From positions 1,054,001 to 1,118,000 of the forward strand of contig JAQFWX010000006.1 in NCBI GenBank assembly GCA_027605045.1: a stretch of DNA of 64,000 nucleotides. The letters are read 5' to 3'. Both the position numbers and the translations under genes were made by a program. The notes under the pieces are model-generated. The model saw only the letters and a program-made list of their open reading frames with translations, made no database searches and was not told the origin of the DNA. Numbering within the stretch: the stretch's first letter is position 1; the number at the start of each line of letters is the position of its first letter. Below are positions 1-10,578 of the stretch, piece by piece. This stretch comes from Phallus indusiatus (lineage: Eukaryota > Basidiomycota > Agaricomycetes > Phallales > Phallaceae).

Positions 1-3000
1 TGACCACGACCAACATGAAGGAACCAATGCGTCCATTCAAACCAAGAGCTCCGGGTCACTACGGACAAACGATAAGTCAACCTCCTTGAACGAGGATAAA
101 AGCGAACATTCTCATGGTCAGGCTACTGATGCGGTCCCAAATTCAATAAACCGCGGACGGACCGATGAGAATGTGGAAGAGTTGGTAGGCCTTTTTCGCG
201 AGATTCTTGGTCAGCTGCTCGTTTTGTAGTTTAAATGAAAATATCTCCGGTGCTGAAACTACGTTTAATGTGTAGAGGCTGTATCTAATCCGGGTCCAGA
301 AATGTCCAATAACACTTCCAATCCTCCGCACACTCGACGAAACACGCCAGGACGCAAGAGACTTTTCGGGTTGAAAAAAGGATTATCACCAGAGAATGGT
401 TGTGAGTGTTGTTTTAAGCAACTCGATCTCATCTGCGCACTTTTAACATCTCGCAACATAAGCAAATAATCGATATGATTATGAGCAGAAATATCCAGGA
501 GATCAATTCGGGAAAGAGACAGCAGCTAACGCTCGGATTTGGTTGACTTACCTTGATGAAGCCGAGGCATTTGATCGCGAGAGGGTAGAAGGGTGGAAAG
601 AAACAGTTGATGTACTACTAGTTTTCGTAAGGAAGCGTTTGTTTGCAATTATAATATTCAAAGCTCATGTTTAATGTCAGGCTGGTCTCTTTTCCGGCGT
701 TATAACGACATTCATTTCACAGGCTTCCACAAGCCTTCAGCAAGATAACACACAAGTTACTGCGTTGTTACAATTCGAAACAGTCCAAATACTCAGGGCA
801 CAGTTCAGTGGACTACCTATAAGCAATGTACCCTCCTCAATGATAACTCCTAGTTCACCATTTGCACCGTCAACAAATGCATCTTTGGTGAACGGCCTAT
901 GGTTCACCAGTCTGGCGATTACGCTTTCTGCAGCGCTGTTTGCTGTTCTGGCTAAACAATGGTTGTATTATTACATGGCTTCGATATCGGGAACACCAAA
1001 TGAAAAAGTGAGAGCGAGGCAATTGCGGTTCAATGGTTTTGAACAGTGGAAGGTCGCAGCGATTGTTGACCTCCTCCCTATCCTCCTTCATCTCGCTGTC
1101 GGTCTTTTCCTTACAGGGATTATGATACTATTGTTTCCGCTGGACGCTCGCATCGCTTGGACCATTGTCGCAATCACGGGAATCACTTTTACATTATACT
1201 TTGTCTCCGTGATGTTACCCATTTGGTATCCAGAATGCCCATATACCACCTCGTTGACGATCTACGCTGGAATCCTTTTTTTCGTTCTGCGGGAAATTCT
1301 TCATTGGGCTAACATGATTTTGGATAAAAGCTCCCGGGCTGTTTGGGGAAAAGCAAATTTCCAAGCTCAGCGTACGATTCAGCATCTCATTCACGACACC
1401 CTGGGCATCTTCCGACGTCTTTTCATGTTCGTCTCGAAGTTGGCTGGTGACATTCGCCGCGGTCTTGGAAGACATCTGCCTAGAATATTCTCTGGGGAAT
1501 TCCCGAAATTCACAAAGTGGAGAGAAGAGAATATCAAGCAAGCTGTCAAAAATGCGACTTCTCTCGACTTCCAGGCGGTCAAATGGCTTTACACGGCTTC
1601 GGCTGATAGGAGCGTTCATCGGATTATTGCTCGCTCTGTAGCTGTCCACCCAATTCTCGCTGAATACTTCAAAGAGGCTATCAGCGCACTCTCTCGTACT
1701 CTTGAGATCAGCGAGACAAATGACCAGGATTTGCGTTATGGACTTTGTCTGGATCTCTTGAGTAGTGACAGTCATCACTGGCGTCTACTCAATGATGATG
1801 TGGCCGAAAGTGAGCTGGAGAAAGGAGAGTGTAAAACCTATCTTCGCCTTCCGATGGGTGATTTCAATCCCATAATCTGGGCGAATGTCGACTCGGGATA
1901 CAATGAAATACCCCTCGACTGTTTAATCACCGGCAATGATTCTGTCAAGCTCCCGCTAGCCATGTGGTGTTGCCTCCTAAAACAAATGTCACGGAATCAG
2001 GATGATACAATGGCTGCGCATATACTCGAGCTTCCAGGGTTGAGTCCAAATCTCTTCGATTTGAGTGTCGATCCCACTCGTGAACTCGTAGATAGTGCGG
2101 GGTTAGTATCCTTCGATAGTGGCAAGTTGGGATGGTGGAAATTTGAATACCTCTTTAATTCCTTCAAACTTGGCAAACCTGACTTTTCCTCAGAAACCAA
2201 ATCCTATGCCACACGTTATCTCCTCCTTATCACCGTCTACCGCCAGCTTACCTCCGATAAACCGTTAATTATCAACACAGAAGAGAGACAGCAATACTTG
2301 TATCATCTGTTTGACATCTTTACATCGTACTCTCGTGACTCCGCTGTATTTCAGACACCCGACAACCGCTTCACTTACTTCAAAGAGATTCTCTGCGTGG
2401 ACTCATTCTGGTCCGAGTCTATGACGGATGCCAGAGAGAAGGCAGCACGGTGCCTGGGCTGGATTAGCGCCAAAGAGGCTGCCTTATTTCCTATGGATTA
2501 TCAGGAGCTGTCTCTCATATATCAATGGTGTTCACGACATCTCGACAAAAAGTTATCAGAATATACATCTCGCATTTTCACAGTCTTGCTCTTGTCACGG
2601 AACCGCCATCATTTATCCACGATCATCTCAAATGACCCTGAAGCTACTTCCAACTTATCAACATGTCTTCGAAACTTGGCGAATTATTACGGTTCGAGCA
2701 CAGAGGGCGAAGTCATATACCCACTCTTAATGGACCTCCTCAAGTCTATGAAGACGCCCCTGTTCACTCATTTCTACAACTCGTCCGTGCTCGTCCGACT
2801 ATGGGAATTGATTTTGAAGTTGGAACAGGATCCGAAACAATTTTTCCTCCTTGTGAAATCGAAACTTGACAGAGAACAGTTCGATGAGCTGTTTACTGCC
2901 ATGAAAGATCAAGAACGACTCAACTCGACTGATCCGTCCTTCCATTTTATATTTGACGATGACAGGGCAGACTTTGATCGTCGGTTGCAGGCGTCTGTAT

Positions 3001-3253
3001 CCGTGTTTGGACAAATCATAGGTCGGTCCGAGGAACCATCTCCACCCTCAGGTGCAATGCTGGACAACGATCATGACAATGAAGAGCGTGCACAGGTGCC
3101 TGGTCCGAATCAGGTATTTCTTCCCAATGGGTTTATTATCATCAGACTGCATGTTAAGAGATAATATGTACACAGCGCCAAATCTTTCGCTCCGTAGCTA
3201 ATTGGACGAAAAATGTGTTCGGATACGTATGGTCAAAGCTACTCGCCAAATAA
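1..3253 (+). CDS. DUF6535 domain membrane protein, gene 1 (5' partial)
   Basis: This is the first of seven tandem paralogs and its start lies upstream of the window. Proposed exons are <1-209 (codons begin at base 2), 276-401, 463-626, 681-3113 and 3176-3253. All introns are GT-AG, of 66, 61, 54 and 62 nt. Exon 3 encodes the motif RIWLTYLDEAEAFDRERVEG, followed by the DUF6535 core. Four hydrophobic segments are visible: AGLFSGVITTFIS across the exon 3/4 junction, LWFTSLAITLSAALFAVLA, the DLLPILLHLAVGLF region and TIVAITGITFTLYFVSVMLP. About 600 hydrophilic residues follow. Intron 3 contains an in-frame TAA, so it must be removed. The last exon adds a tail ending VWSKLLAK; reading through intron 4 would instead stop at 3164. 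The family is known from Agaricomycete genomes and has no established function. A membrane location is inferred. Confidence 0.85.
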
Positions 3254-4060
3254 TGAACACTAGTCACGAACTGGGGTGTGCGTATCGAGAGGTATAGAGA
3301 AAGTCGCGTCACGTTGAGAGTATACAGTCGTACTACTTTGTCGCTCGGACCGCTGAGAATATATACACGTGCATCTCCATAATGTTGTTGACTTCCATTC
3401 ACTCATTCAGAAACACGGGATAATGCAGCATCATTCGCACGTTCGACAATGGCCGGGAGACCTAAAATTGTACACCCTGCCAAGGATACCTCAATCGCGT
3501 TACTCCAATAGTGTAAATTTGTCGTTTTCAATACCCTTGAGAGTATGTTTTGGGAGATGCGAGTACGCAAGTCGAGGGGTTCATAAGAGGAAATAATGTT
3601 TGTGCTTAATAAGGGAGAAGATAGTATTTGTTATTATGTGCAATGACACCAGATCAATCGTATACATACGAACAGTTTTAAAAGTATGATCTTCACTAAG
3701 AGTGTCGGAAGTTTTGTCAAGATATGACAAGATGGCGGCCCTGGGTAGAACGATGTGTATTGGAGAGTGGGAGACTGGTCGTGAAGGCTGGATCAAGAAA
3801 TGGCCGATAACGGTGAAAAAGAAACATGAGAAATACCGTTAATACTTGGAGATAATAACTAAAAATACGCACCGTGTTTTCCAAAACAAAATAAAAACGA
3901 GGCATTCTACCTGGTGTAACCACGTAAATCTCATTTTGACCTTTGTTCGCCCGCGTTGAACCCGTCCCTAAAGAGCTTGGTAAGTGACGTCCAGAATGAG
4001 ATAATATAAAAACCAAAAAAAATGGTGCTATCATTAAGTACGCGTACATACCTTCCTAGC
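3254..4060 (-). pseudogene. Degenerate convergent minus-strand gene, block G copy 1
   Basis: The 3' flank of gene 1 carries, on the opposite strand, stretches whose reading frames are conserved in four paralogous flanks (also at about 14080, 32110 and 46790). One block reads LGTGSTRANKGQNEIYVVTP. The next block in the other copies contains ARTLFPLTN and LLASPKTYSQ. A third reads LHYWSNAIEVSLAGC, then ANDAAL and GSQQHYGDARVYILSGPSDK. The last two blocks are in different frames in every copy, and here a TGA interrupts the third block before GSQQ. I do not recognise the family. Either the ancestor was already broken or a short intron that I cannot place separates the blocks. It is arranged tail to tail with the DUF6535 gene. 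Confidence 0.45.
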
Positions 4061-4330
4061 AGCTGATTAGACGTACATAATACCAAAATATAACAACGCG
4101 TCCTTTTTCGAAAGTGATTTGTATTGAACTTAAAGCGGCTTTGCTTGCTGATCTTGTTGTCGAAGTGGATGCAGGTATTTTTGTTCCGCGGAATTTTTAG
4201 AGATATAAAGAGGATACAGGTCTAACCTGGATGGTAGCGGGAGGAGAAAAACGATGGAATTCGCCGGGAATTTCCGATGTGATCTCTATAGTGGTAACCA
4301 TCGTCAAACTAACTTGGATCCGGCGCATCC
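4061..4330. repeat. 3' flank tail shared between units
   Basis: A non-coding stretch of about 270 bp. It contains an AACGCGTCCTTTTTCGAAAG motif and a CCGGGAATTTCCGATGTGAT segment. The same order recurs at about 14800-15090, 32810-33080 and, shortened, 47440-47570. It may hold the promoter of the convergent minus-strand gene. No gene is seen. Confidence 0.5.
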
Positions 4331-4740
4331 ACATTCACGTTGTATCCCAAAGGCACGTCTATCCCTTTCATCATCGAACACTTTTATTCTTCTCCTCGCC
4401 TACCCCTGCAGTCCTCCTGCCAACACAATCATCTAGCCCTCCCAAACCCAACACCCACCAGCACCGAATCCCAGTCATCCCTCCAATTACCCACACAACT
4501 AGCAAAATCTGCACAATGCAAGCTCTCCTACCATGTGCACCAAGCATACACGGCTTGAATGGGCTAACACACGGTCGCTCTTATTCGTGCCGGATGAGCT
4601 TTTGCGGAGAGTCATTGATATTGAGGTTGTCTGGGCTATTTTAATCGCGTCGGGTCTTTTTGCTAGCCGGAATAGGACGGGTACTACCAGTAGGACTATG
4701 AGCGGATTACCGTTGAGAACCAAAGATGGTCGTACGTCTT
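4331..4740 (+). pseudogene. Clp1-like 3' fragment (C1)
   Basis: A fragment matching the 3' part of the Clp1-like copies elsewhere in the window. It has a Pro/Ser-rich stretch, then a piece equivalent to LPTQLAQALAQTYTTQALLA (here broken), and then DELLRRV and VWAILIASGLFASR. The frame changes at least twice and no start is present. Resemblance to Clp1 (clampless-1, a basidiomycete sexual-development protein) is from memory only. Confidence 0.4.
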
Positions 4741-5165
4741 CCCGTTATCAACTCACCTTTCAATGCCTTCAATCCTAAGACGAACCAAGGCTCAAACACT
4801 CGATGGGTAAAAGGCACGTTCAGTTTCTTGGTACACTCTCATCAACGAGACTGATTCCTATCTTCAAAATGCTCTAAGCGGCACGTTCATCAACAGCCCA
4901 GCCAGCCAGAAATTGCCCTCCTCCTGCATCCCCACATCTTCGCCGTCTACTCTTGCAACCCATCGATAGTGGAGATGACGCTCCATTCCACCCATGGAAC
5001 CACTTCTTGCGGCGCACTGCGCCAATCTTCCTCCTCTACCAACACCAGAACAATTGCCCAAGTTCACTACACCCTCGTCGTCGTCGCTAGTAATACTAAA
5101 CCCCCTGTCTTTCTTTCTCCTCAGTCGTCTCGCTCGTCTCATCCGGTGATTTCCAAATGGACGCT
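4741..5165 (+). pseudogene. Clp1-like exon 2 fragment joined to a block-P fragment (C2)
   Basis: This repeats the middle part of the Clp1-like gene: an intron-like stretch, the segment equivalent to a CSSTAQSPAN motif, HIFAVYS-like coding, and HGT..CGALRQSSSSTNTRT in a shifted frame. At about 5105 it joins a short piece identical in kind to the N-terminal coding end of the minus-strand block-P gene (the SETTEEEERQ region, read on the minus strand). This is a chimeric junction with no intact frame. Confidence 0.35.
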
Positions 5166-6340
5166 CTGACTAGTTGACTATACGACGTCTATCAATGTTT
5201 ATAAAATTGAGCACTGCACAAAGAATGGCTGCACCTCCGTTACAGATTCGTCTCCTAAAATATATGTCTTTCTATCAGCTTGGCAAAAAATGCCTTGCTC
5301 AGACGAACCAAGGCTCAGAAACAAGTTTGGGTCGACAGGACCTCCCGCTCCCACGTCTCCGGCACCTGTAAGACGCAAACTGCATTCCAAACTACACATT
5401 CCTATTCCTACATCTGCATCATCACTCGTCTTACTCGTTCGAAAACATGCTAAGAAAGCCAAGTCGGAGAGACACGCAACTTTGGGACAATGCCAGATGT
5501 AGACATGACGGACCGTCTTCCTCAAATTGGAGTTACCAACTCTTCTTCTCCACGCGAAACACGCTATTCGACTACCTCGTCACCTAAAAAACGGCCAATA
5601 TTTATGTAACTGCATTGGAAGCACTCGAAAAGCTGAGGATGCTTCCATTGATTATGTTCTTGACAAACTGAGAATGATGTACGTTCAGTGTCTTTGTATA
5701 TCATCATTACTGATTTGATTCCTCCAAGCGGCATGTCCATCAACGGCTCAACCACCCACAAACTACCTCCCCCCCGAACCTGAACTCCTTATTCAGCATT
5801 ATCCTCATTCCCACCACCCTCTCACATCTTCGCCGTCTACTTTCGCACACCAAACGACCAACACATTGGACCTACGAAACTCAAAAAGATGACGCGGACG
5901 CTCCACCCTGCACATGGTACAATCCTCGCCGTGCACTGCGTCAACCTTCCTCCTCTAACCAACACCAGAACAGTCGCAAGAACTGTCGTCGTCGCTGAAG
6001 CGCTGAAGCACCCAATTACACCTTTATCTCTCCCACCACCAAACACATTCCCGCTTCTTCTTTCCTACCTCTACACCAAGCGACCTCAAAATCTCTTTGC
6101 AGCCCTCCGCTAACTCAATCATCTCTTGCTCTCTCAAAATCCCACACCCACTTCCGAATCCCAACTTCTGTCTCTTCGAATTCCCACACAACTCGCTCGA
6201 ACGCTAGCACAAACCTACACAGGACAGGTTCTCTTAGCTCACACAGCACGCATACATGGTCTGTGGATAACGTCGTCGCTTTTTGGTGTATTAGATGAGC
6301 TTCTGCGGAAGGTCGTTTAAGTTATATGGGCGGTTGCCGT
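5166..6340 (+). pseudogene. Clp1-like pseudogene (C3), nearly full length
   Basis: The most complete plus-strand remnant in unit 1. The exon 1 part (about 5290-5700) has PAPTSPAPVRRKLHSKLH, VLLVRKHAKKAKSERHATLG and, further on, IDYVLDKLRMM. An intron of about 50 nt is likely between about 5690 and 5730. The exon 2 part (about 5730-6320) carries HGTILAVHC (5890-5945), then NTFPLLLSYLYTKRPQNLF and LARTLAQTYTGQ, ending in a C-terminal region with DELLRKVV. Several frame changes separate these pieces, so it is not translatable as one protein. The family assignment (Clp1-like) is from memory. Confidence 0.45.
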
Positions 6341-7260
6341 AAGACTCAAACTTTCAAACTGAGACCTGTACCAGCTGAGTCATTTTCCTGTAGCCTTATC
6401 AGCATTCCATCTCCTACAACGTAAAATCATATTGCCAGTGACTAGTGGCTCATAGTATGTAGAAGTACATGCTATTGACACGGTCGAGGCTCAAACCGAC
6501 TTGGAGAACGGTAGAGAAATTTCGGAAAGTGTCAATTCAGCTAGGCTCTCGCAACACGACCCATAATACACATGATGAAGATGACCGTTCGAGCGACCAC
6601 GACAAACATGAAGGAACAGACCGATGCATCCATTGCCGACAGTTTCAAGACATGGCGAACAAACGATAATGCAACTTTTGAACGAGGAGGAGAGCAAACC
6701 GCTCTCGTGCTTGGCAGGCTGACGTTGTGCCATATAAATGGAGAACAGTCCGACGACAAGATAGAGAAACTGGTAGATCTCTTCCGAGATTTCCTGGGTC
6801 AGTTTCTCTTTTTTGATGGGAGATGAAAGATATCTGACAGATTTATTTTTAATGGCTGTATCCAACCTGAATACAGGTTCCGGTAATTGTCTAATCCGAA
6901 TCATACGCGACGAGTCACGAAACATGCCAGGATAGAAAGAGACTTTGTCGGATTGACTAAACGATTATCTCCCGAGTCAGGTGGTTATGAGTGCTACAAT
7001 TCTATATATTCGCCCTCCTCGACATCTTACATTAGCGAGCCATCGAGATGACTACGAGCAATAATGTTTCTCCTACACATCAAGGTATTACGATTTTTGA
7101 GTGATTTCGTTCTATCGGATTTGTTATAATCCGCGGATTATTATTATTATTATTATTTCGAGCCTGATCAAACGGAGTACCATGCCATTCGCGCTGCCTC
7201 TACCCAATTGATCGAATTCTCGTGCGGATTCCTATTAGTTGTAGCACGTTAGTCTCCTTA
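6341..7260 (+). pseudogene. Truncated DUF6535 5' remnant R1
   Basis: It starts with upstream sequence like that of gene 2 (TCATTTTC..GCAGCCTTATCAGCATTCC type). A decayed exon 1 (about 6445-6790) follows, ending in the conserved LVDLFRDFL motif before a GTCAGT donor near 6798. Recognisable intron 1 and exon 2 sequence comes next (CGACGAGTCACGAAACATGC), then a trace of exon 3 ending near GTGCGGATTCCTATTAG. No transmembrane core follows. Exon 1 has several stops and no usable ATG. Its exon 1 type is closest to gene 2. Confidence 0.6.
7126..7157. repeat. Palindrome and TTA microsatellite in R1
   Basis: ATAATCCGCGGATTAT at 7126-7141 is a perfect 16-bp palindrome. It runs directly into about six TTA/ATT units ending near 7157. 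The sequence around it (about 7085-7215) has no counterpart in remnants R2-R4, so it is a local insertion or rearrangement. Confidence 0.6.
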
Positions 7261-8960
7261 AAGCATCGTGTAAGACAATCAAATTGACTTACTAGTTGGA
7301 TTCGAGTTGAATTTGATATTATCTCACTGTACCGGTCACCCGAAACAAATGATCATGCCCGAGAATTGTGAATAATCGGCGTTTCACAAAATTGGTGATT
7401 TGCTGGGTTTTCAAATTGCGATTCGAAAGAAAGACGCTGATATATTATATATTAAGTTCATTCAGACTTTGCATTTTTGGCCCGTCTGATTGTACACATA
7501 CGGAATTCTGAATACGAGATATTCCGACATGTTAAAGAAGAGAAACAAATCCCTGATCAACAACTTTGCTCGCACAGAACCCTTCTTCGGGCCCGCTTTT
7601 GAAAGGAACGATTTCCACGGAAACAATTTCTCTCGTGCAGGTTTGATCGGTCAAATTAGGCAGCTCTAACGAATCGCGCTCTTTTATACTGTAAGCCAAA
7701 CAGGAAATTTGAAAACGGTAGAGTATCTTTACAAGATGCACCTTCACTTTTTGTTGATGTTTTTTTTCATTACACGCAACGAACACACCTTAGGAAAAAC
7801 ACAGTTAGATTCTCATTGCCAACTGGTAGTACGATGAAAAGTGCGGGAAAACCGAGCATCGTTCTATTTGGGAGAGTTTGAAAACTGTTCTGCATTTTCA
7901 ATGATCGTTCTAGGAGATTCAATTCAAGCCTTCAAGCATTACTTGATTTCTACATTGATGCAATAAATTCTCCACTGTCCGTCCGAACATACATCCGAAA
8001 ACGAGCTCCGTCGTATATTGAGGTTCGAGGGGATCCAGCGTTGCCTGCCATATCAGGTTCAATTACATAAAGAAACAATTCATACACATCTAACAGGGGC
8101 TAAATGAGTGACAAACGCAAGATTTTCATGGTGTTGCCATGTACCTAAACGGATTCGTTTCAGTCGCTGAGTGCTGATCACCTGTCGAACTAATGAAGAG
8201 CAACATTTCAGTACTCAAACATGGATCAAAGCCGAAGCGGTTCTTCTAGCGTCCTAAGAATCTTTCAGTTAAACCGAGATACATAAACAGCCGAGAATTA
8301 CTCTCAAGGAGTGATCGTCCTTCTCTCACCTATGAAAAAAAGTGGTTACTGGACCGTCGTGAAAACTCATTATCACGGCTTCCGTATGCCTGGATAAACG
8401 TTTGTCAAAATGAATTCCATAGCGTTTCCTCACGAACTGCAAAACTCACCCTCCGGAATGGCATTATTTCAATGTGCGAGGTCGACTCCAATTCCAGGTC
8501 GTCCAGGCTTGAGCTACATCAGTAATTATCGTAACTTGTGAATTAAAAAAGAGACAAACGCTGGTGTCTTTAGTCACGCTGACAAGGAGGTTTAGGCAAG
8601 GTTCAGGGGTGCCGGTGACTATGTAGTTGACTTAGAAGCCTGAAAACGCCGTTGAAACTCCGCTGGAGCGCGCCTTTCCAATCAACCTTTTCTTACTCCT
8701 GTCGTTATCAAATACTCTAAGCCTGTATTCGTTCGTGAGTATACAGTTGAATATAACCGCGTCATTTATCTGATGATGCCAGAGGAAACCATGGACGTGC
8801 CTAATATTTACAACGCGTCGAAACAAGTTTGCAGTACTATCGCGATGGATTTGAGGGAAAAAACTCGACAGTAGATTTTGGGGCCGACGCAAGAGCCAAG
8901 GTAGCGGAAGCAGCGTAATGTGTGCAATATTGTTTCCTGCCACGTGAATAATTATTCATA
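7261..8960. repeat. Conserved non-coding block N, copy 1
   Basis: About 1.7 kb with no long frame. It aligns by eye with 16291-17420, 34871-36480 and 48641-49760. Shared landmarks are the GAGCTCCGTCGTATATTGAGG stretch (8010), the CGTTTCAGTCGCTGAGTGCTGATC region, the CTCTCACC..AGGTGAAAAA element and the TCAAACTCCGCTGGAGCGCG box (about 8655). Copies 1 and 3 contain about 500 bp that copies 2 and 4 lack. It always precedes a Clp1-like gene, so it may be that gene's former promoter and 5' leader. Confidence 0.55.
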
Positions 8961-9660
8961 AACGTGTTCTGTTCGACTACTGTAGTAGTAATCGTACTCA
9001 GCTGGAAGATTCTTTCGATTACAAGCTTCCCGGGGATGAGAGCCATACGTTTCTTCCCACCAACTCAACCACACACAAATCGCCTTCCTCGCGAACTGGA
9101 ACTCCTTATTCACGCTGCAGCTTCTGCATTCCCACATTGTCGCTGCCGTCTACTTTCGCGCACCCACCGATGGAGGTGACGCTTCGTACGGAACAATTCT
9201 CGCGGCGCACTGCGCCAACCTTTCTCCTCTACCAGCATCAGAACCACTCACCCAAAGCTCATTTCATCTTCGTCGTCCTTGCTGAAGCTTCAAATCGCAT
9301 CTCTATCCCTCCCATCGCCTCATATATTCCCACTTCGTCTCGCCTGCCTCTACATCAAAGAACCGCAAAACCTCTTCGCAGTTCTTTCTCGCTGATCCAG
9401 TCCTCATTAACGCTCTCAAACCCAACGTGGAGTATCGAATTTGCGGAGCTCTTAGTTGTACAGCTATAAAGGAAGAAATTACCAGACAATAGCGGATTGC
9501 GAAATTGCCGGCTCAAAAGGCTATTGCCGCAAATGTAACCATTATTTTCTGAAGAATTTATTTATAATTTATGCTTCACGTCATTGGACCAAGGAACTTT
9601 TTCGGAGCGGCGTTGTAGGTGCTACGAGCGGATTAGCGCTGATTTTTGAGTGCCAGTGAC
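8961..9660 (+). pseudogene. Clp1-like remnant (C4), exon 1 deleted
   Basis: Block N runs directly into the exon 2 part: RELELLIHAAASAFPH (about 9085-9135), then GTILAAHCANL-type and NTF/YIPTSSRLPLH-type pieces in changing frames. Then comes a spacer containing LRSGVVGATSGL-like sequence near 9600. Exon 1, with its Ala/Pro/Ser-rich and KHAKKAK-type stretch, is missing. Not translatable. Confidence 0.4.
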
Positions 9661-10578
9661 ACCCTTCTCTTCAGGCCCAGGCCGCAGGAAAGATAGCGCC
9701 AGGTGAGGTAAGACTGTAAGCGCAATTTATTAGAATACAATGCATGCTGGCTATTTGTGTTGATGTTCAAGGCAACAGATTCTGTCATCAGCACTAGTAG
9801 CGCTTAGGTTCCACTCAGCTAGCAGTGTTTTTGACGGTATTTGAACATCAACGTTTCGAAACTTGAAAGGACAAGATGTAATCCCCACCAAATTGACGGT
9901 GCTGTACTCCCACTGCCACATATTTTGGGAATCTTGGTTTTTTTTTTCAGGTTATTTAAGGTGATTATAATGTTGACTGCAGAGCTCGAAGTCGGGTGTA
10001 TCACCGGAGTGCCACGGTGGATCTTACCATTACGGCAGTACTGGCAAGAATCACCGGAACAGACAAATAAGCCGATATAGATTCTGTGGCAATTTGGATG
10101 CTGACCTTCAACTGTCCACCAAGCCTCCGAAGAACATTGATCAGGCAAATTGGATTGTGCCTTCCTGCGGCAACTTGAACCCGCGCCAAAATCACAAGTC
10201 CTTCGTTTGTGGACAGTAAGTCCATTCTACTTACAAGTGCTTAAGAATGATTTCTGCAACAATGTACCAGAGTTTAACTTTATCTTCCGAAGCAGGTCGT
10301 TTGTTCTTCTAGAATTGTTGCCAACCTTGGCAAATTCCGCAGTATTTCTTAATTAGCTCGTTTTCCTCCAGGCTCCAACCTGGTTGGCTGATTGAACTTC
10401 GAAATACACTCTTTTGTGCCAACTTGTCATCTACTTTTACCACGCATACGTCAAACATGAGGCATTTGAAAGCGTGTGTTAGGATTCAAATGGACCAGTA
10501 AAGGTTCAGTCATTTTCTGGCAGCCTTATCAGCATTCCATCCCCTCAACGTCAAATCACATCGCCAGCGACTTTTACC
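9661..10578. promoter_or_regulatory. Upstream region (block D) of gene 2
   Basis: No gene is seen. It contains decayed forms of motifs that precede every DUF6535 copy: a CAATTTGGATG..GT..ACC stretch, CCTTCCTGCGGCAAC (10158), TTTAACTTTATCTTCCGAAGCAG (10273) and the CAGCCTTATCAGCATTCC motif (10518). The GTGCGTAGTATTTAATA element found before genes 3-7 is absent or degenerate here, so the gene 2 promoter differs from those of its paralogs. Confidence 0.4.

Noticed and set aside
1215..1778. Minus-strand frame of 187 codons inside gene 1, with equivalents in genes 2-7 (for example 62323-62850)
   Set aside because: It lies antisense to the conserved exon 4. Its conservation follows from the plus-strand protein, and it has no start or composition of its own.
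3114..3164. C-terminal end NGFIIIRLHVKR of gene 1 (and the similar ends of genes 5 and 6)
   Set aside because: Judged to be intron 4 read as protein. The frame differs in genes 2 and 4, and a conserved tail follows a good acceptor.
4231..4644. Plus-strand frame of 137 codons
   Set aside because: It spans the junction of a 3' flank tail and a Clp1-like fragment. It is Ser/Pro/His-rich by composition only and not kept in the other copies.
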